In this document: positions 36,759 through 48,633 of the stretch, piece after piece
Layout: each line of letters starts with the position of its first letter
Position numbering within the stretch: the stretch's first letter is position 1
Assembly: GCA_027943335.1 (NCBI GenBank)
Contig: BSBK01008829.1
Coordinates: 124,001 to 188,000, forward strand
Length of the DNA: 64,000 bases
From: Chamaecyparis obtusa
Lineage: Eukaryota; Streptophyta; Pinopsida; Cupressales; Cupressaceae
Reading direction: 5' to 3'
Notes under the pieces: generated by a model
The model's database searches: none
What the model saw: the letters and a program-made list of their open reading frames with translations, nothing else
Told to the model about the DNA's origin: nothing
Program-made: the position numbers and the translations under genes

Positions 36759-37179
36759 ATTAGAAGAAGAAAATTGCTTCTCCTTTCCTCTATAGTTATT
36801 CTATTGTTTCATTTTCAACTTATCTTCTTCCATTAGAGCATAATGATAAGAATCCTTACTTAATCTAGTATTCAACATACCTATTTCATCCTGAATATCA
36901 AACCTTAAACCATTCACATACCTAGCTACCTTTTCCTTGGAAATATCTTTGTGACCAGATCTAATGGTTATCTTGTAAAATTATTCATTGTAATCCTTCA
37001 CACTTAGATCTTTCTAATTTAGGTTCTGCAACCTCTTGAAAAACTCCATTTCATAGTCCTTAGGTATGAATTTAGCCTTTAACATTGCAAACATCAGACT
37101 TGATTGAGGGATCTTCATTTCACTTTCTTCCTCTCTATCCTTTTGTATTTTTTTCCACCACAAAGTTGCATGTCCTTTA
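36759..37179 (-). pseudogene. Outer gypsy gag, middle piece
   Basis: Reading from 37179 downward: GHATLWWKKIQKDREEE, then FIPKDYEMEFFKRLQNL, then KEKVARYVNGLRFDIQDEIG, then a Lys-rich stretch. This is the retrotransposon gag core that also occurs in copies A and B. It continues across the solo LTR at 37180-38390 and, on the other side, across the long-LTR gypsy to the zinc knuckle near 23830. Confidence 0.75.
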
Positions 37180-38390
37180 TGTTAGAAAGTAAAGTCCACC
37201 GAGATAACTGGGAGGAGGGGTGGGGGGGGGGGGGGTTGAATTAGTTATTTGATAAATATAACTTCTATTAACCTTATTAAATATAAAACATGTAATTAAC
37301 ATAAATAATAACCATAGAAATATAATCATACATAATGACACCAGATATGTTAACTAAGGAATGTCTTGATCAGAGAGTAAACCACGATGGTGATGGTACC
37401 CAAAAAAGATGTACTAATATGAAAATTCCTTGTGAGAGGATGGACTCTATAAGGAGTCTTATGAAATACATTCAGTACATATCAGTCCCTATTAGGAGAC
37501 TTTGAATCCCTATGAGAAGATTCTAACCCTCTTAGGAGTTAAGGAAGGTAGATGGACCCACTTTCCAAATAACTTCAAGGGAAAGATCACTAAACACACT
37601 CTCCAACAGATCTTTGTATTATCCAAATAAAATAATACCAATAATTACTGATCTCAAAAACTTATCTTTTCTCCTCTAACTATGCCAAAACCACACGAAA
37701 TGCTTCACCAAATCTCACTACTAGATCTTCTCACTTCGCATCATACATCAATCACTATTTCACCATCGCATCATATAATTCTAATATCATAGATATTATA
37801 TTTTAATTAAGGAAAACAAAATTCCTTTATTCCATGCATAATATTTCATAATTGAGTTGGCCAATAAGGCTTAACAAATTACAAAATATAAAACATTATA
37901 TGTTACATAATATTTCCATAATCACATAAAAATGTCGGCTCACACTTAATAAATATTCACACATGGAACCTATGACTATGCTGAATCATCTAGGTTACCT
38001 TTCAATTATCTCCAACGTCTGTATAAATTGGCATATGAAGATTCTATCCCTGTGAGGAGATATAATTTGATTATTATAAACCGCTTGTTAGGACCACTCA
38101 TAGAATACAATTTCCACTAGATTACTCATAACATACACAAATAATTAAATTTTCATATGCACTCTTAACCATGATATCATGACACTATAGGGAACATTTC
38201 CTCAACTCCACATAACTTTATCTAAAATTCTCCATGTGCGCTAATTCAAACTTTTTTTGCTTCTTTGCAAATATTGAGTATAATCATTGTGTTGTCATTA
38301 ATGACAAAAATGGTCATGGATGCAATATGCAACTGCTATCTACCTACTAAAATACTCCCCCATAGGACATATTCATATTTCATGCTAACA
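37180..38390 (-). repeat. Solo LTR of a copia element, minus orientation
   Basis: 1211 bp, TGTTAGCATG...CTTTCTAACA on the minus strand, flanked by CTTTA (37175-37179) and CTTTC (38391-38395). It aligns with the LTR of the copia at 38775-52007, including the TAACAGGG-like motif cluster (about 37440-37550) and a C-tract, seen here as a run of 14 G (37223-37236). No internal copia sequence is attached, so LTR-LTR recombination probably removed it. Confidence 0.88.
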
Positions 38391-38774
38391 CTTTCAACAT
38401 TGTATGTTCCAACCTTACTCTCCAACGGTCTTGGATATATTATAACTCACCTATCTAGTCAATTAGGTCTTTTGGATTCAATGTACCTGAGAAATTAGAT
38501 ACTTCCAACCTATAACCAATGTCTAGTCTTTCTATAGTTATTACCAAGTGGTTAGATCCATCACTCCCAATAGGTCTAGCACCATTAAAAAATACAAATC
38601 CATCTACAACCTCCTCAAAACCATCATCAGATCCAAGATTCATGTGCAATCCAGGAACAACAATCATATTCCCTTTCATGTCCTCATTCCTCAAACTTAT
38701 CATCTCATTACTAATCTCAGCTTGAATATATTCCTTCATCTTCTCTATCATCCTAGGATTCATTTGAAATGTCA
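38391..38774 (-). pseudogene. Outer gypsy gag, N-terminal piece
   Basis: Minus-strand reading from 38774: FQMNPRMIEKMKEYIQAEIS, then LRNEDMKGN, then a Gly/Asp-rich linker, then LEVSNFSGTLNPKDLID followed by TAG at 38455-38457 and IGEL. The order matches the gag N-terminus of copies A and B. It is cut at 38390 by the solo LTR and at 38774 by the copia element. Confidence 0.75.
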
Positions 38775-38822
38775 TGTTAGGAATGAATGCAAAGTGTTTT
38801 GGCAATCATTCTGTAGTAGTTG
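38775..38822 (+). repeat. Copia 5' LTR, first 48 bp
   Basis: TGTTAGGAATGAATGC... matches the start of the 3' LTR (50843-50890) and stops at the chromovirus insertion. The last five bases, AGTTG (38818-38822), are repeated at 45169-45173 as the target duplication. Confidence 0.95.
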
Positions 38823-39661
38823 TGATGAAGGGTGCTCCCCTTAATACCACAAACACATAACAGAAATAGAGAAACAACAACAATATGCAAGAACAGAAAA
38901 TTGGCTTCTTATTATCTCCACAAATGTGGAATTACAAACTTTCAGAATTACAATATGCAAAGCCACATGGGCATTCCCTTACAATATTCTATAGGACAAA
39001 GCCTCGAATCAATACCCAGATCTACTACCCAGAATTATTCCGAACTGCCTAAGACAATAATACAGCCTTCCTTATATAGGCAATTTTTCCACCGCCTGGG
39101 AAGGTTCCAGAATTTTAGTCAATAAGGCCGACCAAACTTAGAATTATTTTATTTTACATTTTATTACATCATAGTCGGCTCAAGATAACCTTTGAAACCC
39201 GAACAGAAATTTTAAAGAAAATTATTTTCTGCCATTTCAAGTGACCCAACTTCCGAAGACCATAAGTCATCACCAGTTGACCCGATCGGCTATTATAACC
39301 CTATTTTGGAAATGCCACGAAGTGCTCTACAGGCTTGACCCAAATTTTTGACCTCATCTGGGGCCTCTAAAGCCTTCAAAATTGAGTTCAAAGTTTCTGT
39401 ACCCTGCTGCCAATACCGAAAATCTTCAATATCTTCCAATGTACACTTGACCTAGCAATGAAACTTTACTGGCAGACTTATATGACCAAAATGAACCTCC
39501 AAGAAAGAAATCAGATTATTCTAAGCACATACGAAAATTACCAAAAATAGTAACTTTCCACAAATAGTAGCTCTGCACAAGATAGCCCTTATTGAATTCA
39601 AAAATAGAAATATTTTTGGGTGATGCAAGATTGCTCTTACACCCAGGATGCTCCTGCATCA
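38823..39661 (-). repeat. 3' LTR of chromovirus A
   Basis: Partner of 44311-45168. It lacks 19 bp around 39330 that are present in the other LTR and in both LTRs of copy B, so the deletion arose here. The terminal palindrome arms are 39621-39630 and 39652-39661. Confidence 0.95.
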
Positions 39662-39699
39662 GACACCCAGGGTAATTTGAGAAATGACCCTATCATGAC

Positions 39700-41292
39700 T
39701 CAGGTGTGCAGAGGAAAACCAAGACGGTTAACCTCCTCCTTTGTTAGCCATGATGAATCTTCAATAGGTCGTCCTTTCCATTTGACCAAATACTCTTCAT
39801 ATGTCCTGTTCCTTGTGCTTCTGCCAACATGACTGTCTAGTATGTTGTCAATCTCCTTGATATCTGAACTGGTTGCTGGAATACTCCACTATGCTGCTAC
39901 AACCTCATCTTCAACATCTCCTTCATGATACTCTATCAAATCTGAAATGTTAAACACTGGTGAAATATTCAGCTCACTAGGCAATTCTACCTCATATGCA
40001 TTTCCTGAATCATGCTTCTTCAGTATCTTACATGGCCCAAACTTCTTCATTTTCAACTTGTTATATGTACCAACCAGAAACTGCTCCTTCAGCAAATGAA
40101 CCATGACTTCATCGCCAACCTGAAATTCCTTATGCCTCCTTTTCTCATCCGCCTTAGCCTTATACTGCGCATTCATCTTGTTAATATGCTTCCTCACCTC
40201 CTCATGGATGTTCTTCAAGTGTTCTGCAAAATCTTCAGCTTCAGCCCTACTTATTTCTCCTTTATCTATCTTTCTCAATTCAGATGCATTTCTTGGACTA
40301 CTTCCATATACAATTTGGAATGGTGATTTACCAGTGCTCCTATTGACAGAATTATTGTATGCAAATTCTTCCTGTGGTAAAATCAAATCCCATCCTGTTG
40401 GCTTATCTCCAACCAAACATCTCAGCAAATTTCCCAAACTTCTATTCACCACCTCTGTCTGTCCATCAGTCTGTGGATGATGTGATGAACTGAACTTCAA
40501 ATCTGTCTTTAACTTCTTCCACAATGTACGCCAGAAATATCCAACAAACTTAGTGTCCCGATCTGAAACTATGGTCTTTGGCAAACCATGAAGTCTCACT
40601 ACTTCTCTAAAAAATAATTCGGCTACATGAATAGCATCATTAGTCTTCTTGTAGGGAATGAAATGTGCCATCTTTGAAAATCTGTCAACCACCAAAAAAA
40701 TTGAATCATGTCCCCGCTGAGTCCTCGGTAAACCCAGAACAAAGTCCATACTGATATCCTCCCAAGGCTTCTCTGGTATAGGTAATGGCTGATACAACCC
40801 TATATTCTGCTTCACTCCTTTCGCCATCTGACATACTCTGCAACTCTGTACAAACTTCTTCACATCTTGCTGCAACTGTGGCCAATAATAATTCTCACTA
40901 ACCAAACCAAGGGTTTTATCACGACCAAAATGTCCAGCCAATCCTCCGCTATGATTCTCCTTGATGAGATTCTCCCTCATAGAACTTCGTGGAATGCACA
41001 ACTGACTCCCTCTGAATAGCATATCATCTTGGATGATAAAATCCAACCATTTCATCCTATCTAGAGTAACAGGTTCTGTACAAGCTTTCCAAGCTTCACC
41101 AAAATCAGGATCCTCTGGATACAAATTTTTGAGTTCCTTGAACCCAATCACTTCAATCTGCATTTCTGTCAGCAATAGTTGCCTTCTGCTAAGAGCATCT
41201 ACAACCCTATTAGACTTTCCACTCCTGTGTTTCAAAACAAATGTATAACTTTGCAAAAACTCAACCCATTTCAAATGCCTTTGATTCAATTT
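39700..41292 (-). pseudogene. Chromovirus A integrase with chromodomain
   Basis: From 41289 the frame reads the RNase H end (SGKSNRVVDALSRRQLLL), then the integrase zinc domain near 40960-40820 (HSGGLAGHFGRDKT ... CRVCQMAKG). The core follows: [51 protein letters not shown], giving Asp, Asp and Glu. After the C-terminal domain comes one TAG (39889-39891), then a chromodomain (about 39730-39840) with RTYEEYLVKWKGRPIEDSSW. Chromodomains of this kind bind modified histone tails and steer integration to heterochromatin. The aromatic residues of the pocket are present. Confidence 0.9.
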
Positions 41293-43130
41293 TCCTTAAC
41301 TATTCAAATATTGCAAAGCTTGATGATCAGTATACAAAACAAACTCCTTAGGAAGCAGATAGTGTCTCCACTTCTTTAATGCCTGAACTATAGCATAAAA
41401 TTCCTGATCATAAACAGAATATTTCCTCTTGGCGTCATTTAACTTCTCGCTGAAATAAGCAACAGGTTTACCTTCTTGGCTCATAACAGCTCCTATTGCA
41501 GTACCACTAGCATCATAATCTACTTGAAACACCTTATTAAAATTTGAAAGTGCTAAAACAGGTGGTTTTGTAACTTTTTGTTTCAATAATTGAAAACTCT
41601 TTTCTACTCCTTTAGTCCACTTAAACTCTTTCCTATCCCCTCTCATTGTTTCAGTCAATGGTCCACAAATACTGCTAAAATTTTTGATAAACTTTCTGTA
41701 AAAGCTAGCTAGACCATGAAAAGATCTTACCTCAGTAGCACTCCTTGGAGTAGGCCATTCAAGGATAGCCTGTACCTTCTCTAGGTCCATTTTTAAACCT
41801 TCTGCTGAAACTACAAATCCCAAATACACTAACTCTTTCTTCACAAACCTGCACTTCTTCAAATTAATCAACAATTTTTCTTCTCTCAACTTATCAAATA
41901 CCATACGAATATGTATCATATGCTCATCCAATGTCTTACTAAAGATCAAAATATCATCTAGGTAAACAATGACAAACTTACCCAGAAATTCTTTCAGAAC
42001 CTCGTTCATGAGCCGCATGAAAGTGTTCGGTGCATTGGTTAGCCCAAAAGGCATGAATAACCACTCATACAGTCCTTCCTTTGTCTTGAAGGCAGTATTC
42101 CATTCATCTCCTTCTCTGATCCGAATCTGATGATATCCACTTTTCAGATCTATCTTTGAAAAATACACAGCTCCACTCAAACAGTCCATAATATCATCCA
42201 TTCGTGGCAATGGAAACCTGTACTTGATTGTGATCTTGTTTATTGCTCTGGAATCTATACACATCCTCCACTCTCCATTCTTCTTTGGTGCTAATACCGC
42301 AGGTACAGCACAGGGAGTCAGACTCTCTCGAATCAACCCCTTCTGCAATAACTCACGTACTTGTCTGTTCAACTCTTCACTTTCTGCTGGTGTCATTCTA
42401 TGTGCTGCCTTGTTTGGCAAATTGGCTCCTGAAATCAAATCCATCTGATGACTGATCTTCCTTACCAGTGGTAATCCATCAGGTACATTATCAGATACAA
42501 TATCCTGAAATTCATTCAACAAATTTGCAACCTCTACAGGTACATCCTCTACTTCTTCTTTACCAACTTTTGGAATTAAAGCAAAACACACATGCTCATG
42601 CCTCATACCATCTAGGAATTTTCTTCCATCAACAAATGTTATTCTTGCATTACCACATACCTTTTCTTCAGTCTCCTTCAATGGTTTTAGCTTATGCCGC
42701 ACTCCATCCTTTGTCAGGGAATAGGTATTCGCACGACCATCATGTATAGCACATCTGTCAAACTGCCATGGTCTACCCAACAACATATGACATGCATCTA
42801 TAGATATGACATCACACAATACCTCATCTTGGTATCCGCCAATCTTGAACTTCACCAGGCATTGTTCATTGACCATGACCTTGTGGTCATCCTATACCCA
42901 GGCAATCCGATATAGATGTGGGTGTTTCTGTCTCTTGAGCTTCAACTTTGTCACCATCTTTTCTGACACCAAATTGTCAGTACTTCCACTATCAATAATC
43001 ACATCACAACATTTACCTTCACACTTGCACCTGGTGCGAAACAGGCTCCTCCTTTGCTCAGGTTCATTCTCACCACTCAACAGGACTCTTCTGTTAATCA
43101 ACGTTTCTCCTCTTTCAGCATCTTCAGAAT
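41293..43130 (-). pseudogene. Chromovirus A protease, reverse transcriptase and RNase H
   Basis: The protease lies at about 43101-42700 (CKCEGKCCDVIIDSGSTDNL), with one TAG near 42894. RT occupies about 42400-41800: [50 protein letters not shown], and an intact [13 protein letters not shown] catalytic box near 41955. RNase H follows ([20 protein letters not shown] ... [13 protein letters not shown] ... [12 protein letters not shown]). A TAA at 41293-41295 replaces a Gln codon and separates this frame from the integrase. Catalytic residues look intact, so decay is slight. Confidence 0.9.
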
Positions 43131-44209
43131 TTGATGATCTAGCATCTTCATCTACATGTGCAACTCTGGCCTGGCCTTCATTTCTCTTGTCTGTTCTTCC
43201 TTGGCATTGAGGACATTCAAATGCCCTATGACCTTCTTCTCCACAGTGAAAACATGTTCCACGAAAGCCACCTCTTCCAGATCCTTGTCCTGTTCCTCTT
43301 CCTCTCTGATCTCTATTATTCTGATCATGGAAATGATTAGAATTATTTCCTCGCTGATTCTGACTGCTACTGGCCTAATCCTTCTTTTTCGGATCTTCAT
43401 TTCGACCACCATATGATCGTCCACCAGATCGTCCACCGTGACCTCTTCCGTTTTGTCTGCTCTCAAACTTCTTGTTCAGCTTTTCCTCTACTTTTAGGGA
43501 AAACTGGTATGCCTCTTCAATACTATTCATTCGAACCAGATTTAGCTCCTCTTGAATGCTCGGCCTTAACCCATTAAGGTATCGAGCAACTTTCTCCTTA
43601 TCAGCTTCTGCATGGCCTGTTCTGATGAGAAGTTGATAGAACTCCTCTGTATACTCCTGAACAGATTTTCCTGCTTGCTTCAAACTCTGCATTTTCTTCA
43701 GTAGGTCAAGCTCATAATCAATAGGAATGAACTGTCGCTTCAATTTATCCACCATCCGATCTCATCTCGTGATTTTCTCCTTTCCCCTTCTATTTCGCTC
43801 CAACTGAATCTCTTGCCACCATATCTTCGCATGACCTTTCAGTCTGGCCTTCGCAAATTTGACCCTATCAGGATCCTCAACATCTTCATACTCAAAATAT
43901 TCCTCACATTCATTGATCTAGTCGATCAATTCCTCTGGGTTAAGATTTCCAGAAAATGTAGGAACCTCAATCTTAGGTTTTTTCCCAATCTTGGAAATCG
44001 CCCGAAAAAAGTCTTTCTTCCTCCTGGTTCACAATTTCAGCTTCTCCTTCTTGATATTCTTCTTCGGCTTCATCCTCGCTTTCGTCTCTGACATTAAGAT
44101 TCATTCCTCTGTGAATCTCTTCTTGCAATGCTCGCACTTGTCTCTGCAGCTCTCTAACCTCAAGTGTCACAACACCAGCTCTTCCGCCATGTTCTCTTCG
44201 TGGAGGCAT
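43131..44209 (-). pseudogene. Chromovirus A gag
   Basis: The ATG at 44209 starts MPPRREHGGRAG, followed by a coiled-coil-like LEVRELQRQVRALQEEI and an acidic segment. An extra T in a T-run near 44005 shifts the frame, and the gag resumes as PKIEVPTFSGNLNPEELID. A TAG follows (43918-43920) where Trp is expected. The capsid core continues with HAKIWWQEIQLERNRRGKEK, then QFIPIDYELDLLKKMQSL and YLNGLRPSIQEELNLVRMNS. An Arg/Gly-rich stretch precedes the CCHC knuckle CFHCGEEGHRAFEC (about 43211-43257). Confidence 0.88.
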
Positions 44210-44293
44210 TTTCATGATGCGCACTGAAACCCTAACCACGATCCTGATGCAAACTGCCTCACAGCCGGCGATCTGTTTACACACTCAAGAAAA

Positions 44294-44310
44294 CTTTCTC
44301 TGATACCACT
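44294..44310 (-). other. Primer binding site of chromovirus A
   Basis: On the minus strand AGTGGTATCAGAGAAAG follows the LTR end, matching the 3' end of initiator-Met tRNA over TGGTATCAGAG. Confidence 0.85.
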
Positions 44311-45168
44311 TGATGAAGGGTGCTCCCCTTAATACCACAAATGCATAACAGAAATAGAGAAACAACAACAATATGCAAGAACAAAAAATTGGCTTCTTAT
44401 TATCTCCACAAATGTGGAATTAAAAACTTTCAGAATTACAATATGCAAAGCCACATGGGCATTCCCTTACAATATTCTGTAGGACAAAGCCTCGAATCAA
44501 TACCCAGATCTACTACCCAGAATTATTCCAAACTGCCTAAGACAATAATACAGCCTTCCTTATATAGGCAATTTTTCCACCGCCTGGGAAGGTTCCAGAA
44601 TTTTAGCCAATAAGGCCGACCAAACTTAGAATTATTTTATTTTACATTTTATTACATCATAGTCGGCTCAAGATAACCTTTGAAACCCGAACAGAAATTT
44701 TGAAGAAAATTATTTTCTGCCATTTCAGGTGACCCAACTTCCGAAGACCATAAGTCATCACCAGTTGACCCGATCAGCTATTATAACCTCATTTTGGAAA
44801 CACCACGAAGCGCTCTACAGGCTTGACCGACATAAGTGCCCATCACCCAAATTTTTGACCTCATCCGGGGCCTCTAAAGCCTTCAAAACTGAGTTCAAAG
44901 TTTCTGTACCCTGCTGCCAATACCGAAAATCTTCAATATCTTCCAATGTACACTTGACCTGGCAATGAAACTTTACTGGCAGACTTATATGACCAAAATG
45001 AACCTCCAAGAAAGAAATCAGATCATTCTGAGCACATATGAAAATTACCAAAAATAGTAACTTTCCACAAATAGCAGCTCTGCACAAGATAGCCCTTATT
45101 GAATTCAAAAATAGAAATATTTTTGGGTGATGCAAGATTGCTCTTACACCCAGGATGCTCCTGCATCA
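44311..45168 (-). repeat. 5' LTR of chromovirus A
   Basis: 858 bp. The minus-strand start TGATGCAGGAGC forms a palindrome with TCTTGCATCA 41 bp inward (plus coordinates 45128-45137 and 45159-45168). A TATATAAGGAAGG stretch near 44560 (minus strand) is a plausible promoter. Confidence 0.95.
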
Positions 45169-46281
45169 AGTTGTTGTTGCATTCATGACTTGGATTATCA
45201 TTGATGTCAACACAGTGATATTCTAGATATTAGCAGGAAAGTAGGTACAGTTTTGTTTTTCACACATGTTGTATTGTAGATTGGCTTTTGTAAAATTGAT
45301 GGTATTTTCTTTGGTGTGTTATTTATGGTTAATAGCACAAAAAGAAATTCATTCATTTGTAAGGGTTATGAGCATTTTGGTGAAAGCGGTGTTTAGACAG
45401 TGTTTCTGTGTAGCGATGTTAAAAAATTGGAGGATATCTCTTAGCTGGGATGGAATCTGATTTTTCACTGTTAAAGGGATGTTGGAGACTCATTAATGAT
45501 GATGTGGTTCATAGTGAAAACTTTGAGGACATGTTTGGAGAAAGTTACAGTAACTGGAAGTGGACAATTTTATGTGAATTCTGTGTGTAGCGTGTAGAAT
45601 TTATTATTTTGTAATTGAGGACTGACTCATTTGTAATTATTTGAGTTTGGTATATAAGAAAGAATTTTTTCCTTATTGTAATGTGTACTATGAATATTGA
45701 GATGGGAATATATGCATGAAGTGAAGAAAAGAGCTAATTTAGTGATGAAGGAAGACTTGTGAGTACAGAGATCTGGAATTGTGATCTTGTGTAGCAGAGA
45801 GTGTAGTTTTGGCATAGTGTGAAGGAGGTAACATATTTCATATTATTTTGTTGAATAATTCTAATATCTTTTGGACAATGGGTTCAGAGATCTTGCCTTG
45901 AAGCTATTTGGGCAGTGGGTCCTTCTATCTTCCATAAACTCTTAACCGGGTTAGAATCTTTTAACAGGGATTCAAAATCTCCTAACAGCGATTTATATGT
46001 ACTGAATATATTTCATAAGACTCCTAACAAGGTCCATCCTCTAACAAGGAACTTTCATATTAGTGCATCATTTTGTGGGCATCATTCCCATCGGGGTTTA
46101 CTCTTTTCAAGAGATTCCCTAGTTAACATATCTTGTGTTATTGTGCAATTGTGTATGGTTATCTTTCTATGGTTGATCAGTACATTGATTATATTGTTTA
46201 AAGCTATTGAATGGATAAATTATCTGATAACTGATTCACACCCCCCCTCTCAGTTATCTTTGGGATCTTTACTTTCTAACA
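45169..46281 (+). repeat. Copia 5' LTR, remainder
   Basis: It begins with the duplicated AGTTG and continues the LTR from where 38822 stopped. Five YTAAC(A/C)(A/G)(G/C)G motifs lie at about 45942-46048. A CCCCCCC tract near 46243 precedes the end TTCTAACA. Confidence 0.93.
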
Positions 46282-46283
46282 AT

Positions 46284-46301
46284 TGGTATCAGAGCAGCAG
46301 G
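46284..46301 (+). other. Copia primer binding site
   Basis: TGGTATCAGAGCAGCAGG starts two bases after the LTR end. It is complementary to the 3' end of initiator-Met tRNA. Confidence 0.9.
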
Positions 46302-46337
46302 TCCTTGAAAGAAAACTTTAACAACTTAAGGAGATCC

Positions 46338-47370
46338 ATGGTGAATTTCAGAAAAGAAAGCCCTAAGTTTGATGGAGTAAATTTTGATAGCTGGAAATAA
46401 AAGATGAAGACACATCTATTGTGTTTAGGATCAAGTTATTGGTTGATTAAAAATAATGATAAGACTATCATTGAGGAAGACTATCATTGAGGTAGGAAGT
46501 AAAGATGAACTAGATCTATTCATGTGTAACATACTTGCAAGAGAAGCACTTTTATCAGCACTACCAGAGAATGAATATAGTCAGGTAAGATGTTTGAAAA
46601 CATCTCATGCAATTTGGAAAGCTTTACATTCTACTTTTGAAGGTGATGAACATGCAAAGAAGGCTAGATTACATAATTGGATTTATGCATTTGAAGATAT
46701 CAAAATGATGGAAGATTAATCTATTAGAAGTTATATTGGTAGGATGTCTGAGATTGTGATAGGAATAAAGTCTTATGGAGGTGATAAGACAAAGAATGAA
46801 GTGATATGAAAAATTCTAAGAACTTTGACACCAGTATTCAAGCAGACAACGCAAATGATTGAACAATTGATACCTTGTACATCAAACTTTTCAAGAGAGA
46901 CTCTTCTTGGAAGATTAGAAATAGCAGAGATGAACTTGAGATTATCAGGAGAGCTACCTAGAATGGAAACAACATTTAGTGCTCTTAGCATTAGACCTAC
47001 AAGAAGTACTAGTGTGAATGGAGATTATGCCAGTAGTAGCAGATCTAAGGAAAATAAGAAGATTCAAGAAGGTATTACATTACTTGTAAAAAGAGAACCA
47101 GATGGTAAGAAAATCTTTAAATGTTGGACTTGTCAAGAATATGGTCATTTTGCATCTAAATGTCCTAAAAGAGTTAAGAAGTATAGAAGCAACTTTAAAC
47201 CTAGGAGATCTAAAGAATGTTATTATGCAAATGATAAAAATTTTGAAGTAGGAATTGAAAAACATTTAAGTGACAATGATAATGATAACTTTGAGGAAAT
47301 AGGATTTGTAGCAATTAAAGATGAAAGTTTTGAATCTATTAAAAGGGAAGAAAAAGTATTAGTTTCATAA
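46338..47370 (+). pseudogene. Copia gag
   Basis: The ATG at 46338 gives MVNFRKESPKFDGVNFDSWK, the usual copia gag opening, then TAA where Gln is expected. A duplicated ACTATCATTGAG near 46458-46488 shifts the frame. The core reads LAREALLSALPENEYSQV, IWKALHSTFEGDEHAKKARL and RLEIAEMNLRLSG. A CCHC knuckle is present at about 47120-47165 (CWTCQEYGHFASKC). The RNA-binding tail is basic. Confidence 0.88.
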
Positions 47371-48633
47371 GTTGAAAAGAAATCTAATTGGATTATAGAC
47401 AGTGGTTGTTCACATCATATGACTGGAGATAAAAGAAAGTTTTTTAAGTTAGATAATTATGATGGAGGAATTGTTAGGGTTGGTAACAATGCACCTTGTT
47501 TGAATAAGGGTATATGATCTATTACTCTTGATGGAAAGACTAACACTAATGATGTTTACTTTGTTGATGGACTAAGACATAATCTACTAAGTGTTGGACA
47601 ATTGGCTGATAAGGGTTATCAAGTTTGGTTTTCTGAGAAAACTTGTGTGATAAAAGATAAAGATGGAAATCTGATTGGAAAAGGATCCAGAACCAGAGGT
47701 AATGTATTTTAGTTGAATCCTACTGAGATGACATGTTTGATAACTAGGATTGATGATAGTTGGTTATGGCATAAAAAGCTTTGTCATATAAACTTTGATA
47801 ATATTGTCAAGGTGAGCACTACACTTGCGGTAACAGATTTACCTAGAATTATGAAACCTACTAACATGATTTGCAAAGAATGTATGATGGAAAAGCAGAA
47901 AAGGAGTTCATTTCCCAATAAGAAGTTCATATCGGTAGAGAAGTTGGAGATTGTTCATACAGACTTGAGTGGTCCTACTAGGACTAGAGGATTCTATGGT
48001 GAAAGGTATTTTATGATTCTTATTGATGATTTTACAAGAATGATGTGGATTGCATTTTTGAAAGAAAAATATGAAGCATTTGATAAATTTAAGATCATGA
48101 AAAGAAAAATTGAGAATGAATCTGGAATGAAGATTAAGTGTCTAAGATCTGATAGAGGTGGTGAATTTACATCTAGAGAGTTTAACACTTTTTATGAAAT
48201 GAATGACATTAAAAGACAACTTTCAGCCCCTAGAACACCAGGACAAAATGGTATTGCAGAAAGAAGAAATAGGTCAATAACTGAAGCAGCAAGAGCTATG
48301 TTGTTTGAAAATGATTTGGCTAAAAATTTTTGGAGAGAAGCAGTGAACACAGCAGTATACACTATGAACAGAGTACAAATTAGAGTAGATACAAAAAAGA
48401 CACCTTGTGAATTATTGTTTGGACATACACCCTCAGTTAAGTATTTTAGAATTTTTGGAAGTAAATGTTATATTAAGAGAGATGATGATATAGGAAAGTT
48501 TGATCTTAGAAGTGATGAAGGAATATTTCTTGGATATTCTTTAAAAAGCAAAGCATATAGATGTTATAACAAAAGAACTAAGACTATTGTTGAAAGTGAA
48601 AATGTAAAATTTGATGAGAAGTTTAAAATTTAG
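47371..48633 (+). pseudogene. Copia protease and integrase
   Basis: The protease begins near 47385 with NWIIDSGCSHHMTGDK, the copia DSG active site. The integrase zinc domain is HKKLCHINFDN ... CKECMMEKQKRS (about 47770-47910). The core has HTDLSGPTRTRGFYGERYF with the first Asp, LRSDRGGEFTSREF with the second, and PGQNGIAERRNRSI with the Glu. Stops at 47368, 47517 and 47710 lie at positions expected to be Gln or Arg. The core itself (47713-48633) is open. Confidence 0.92.

Larger units (their letters stand above)
38823..45168 (-). mobile_element. Chromovirus copy A (Ty3/gypsy), 6346 bp
   Basis: LTRs of 839 and 858 bp, TGATG...CATCA, are flanked by a perfect AGTTG duplication that splits the copia LTR. 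It holds an initiator-Met primer site, gag with CCHC knuckle, protease, RT, RNase H, integrase and an integrase-linked chromodomain. The LTRs differ by about 2.5% in the sampled part plus one 19-bp deletion in the 3' LTR, so this is the youngest layer of the nest. One frameshift and about five stops disable it. It is closely related to copy B. Confidence 0.95.

Noticed and set aside
38455..38805. A 116-codon minus-strand frame that looks like one protein
   Set aside because: Its first 11 codons come from the copia LTR and the rest from the outer gypsy gag. The junction at 38774 is an insertion boundary.
46284..46301. Initiator-Met tRNA-like match
   Set aside because: Only the 3' complement is present, as a primer binding site. 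No tRNA gene fold surrounds it.
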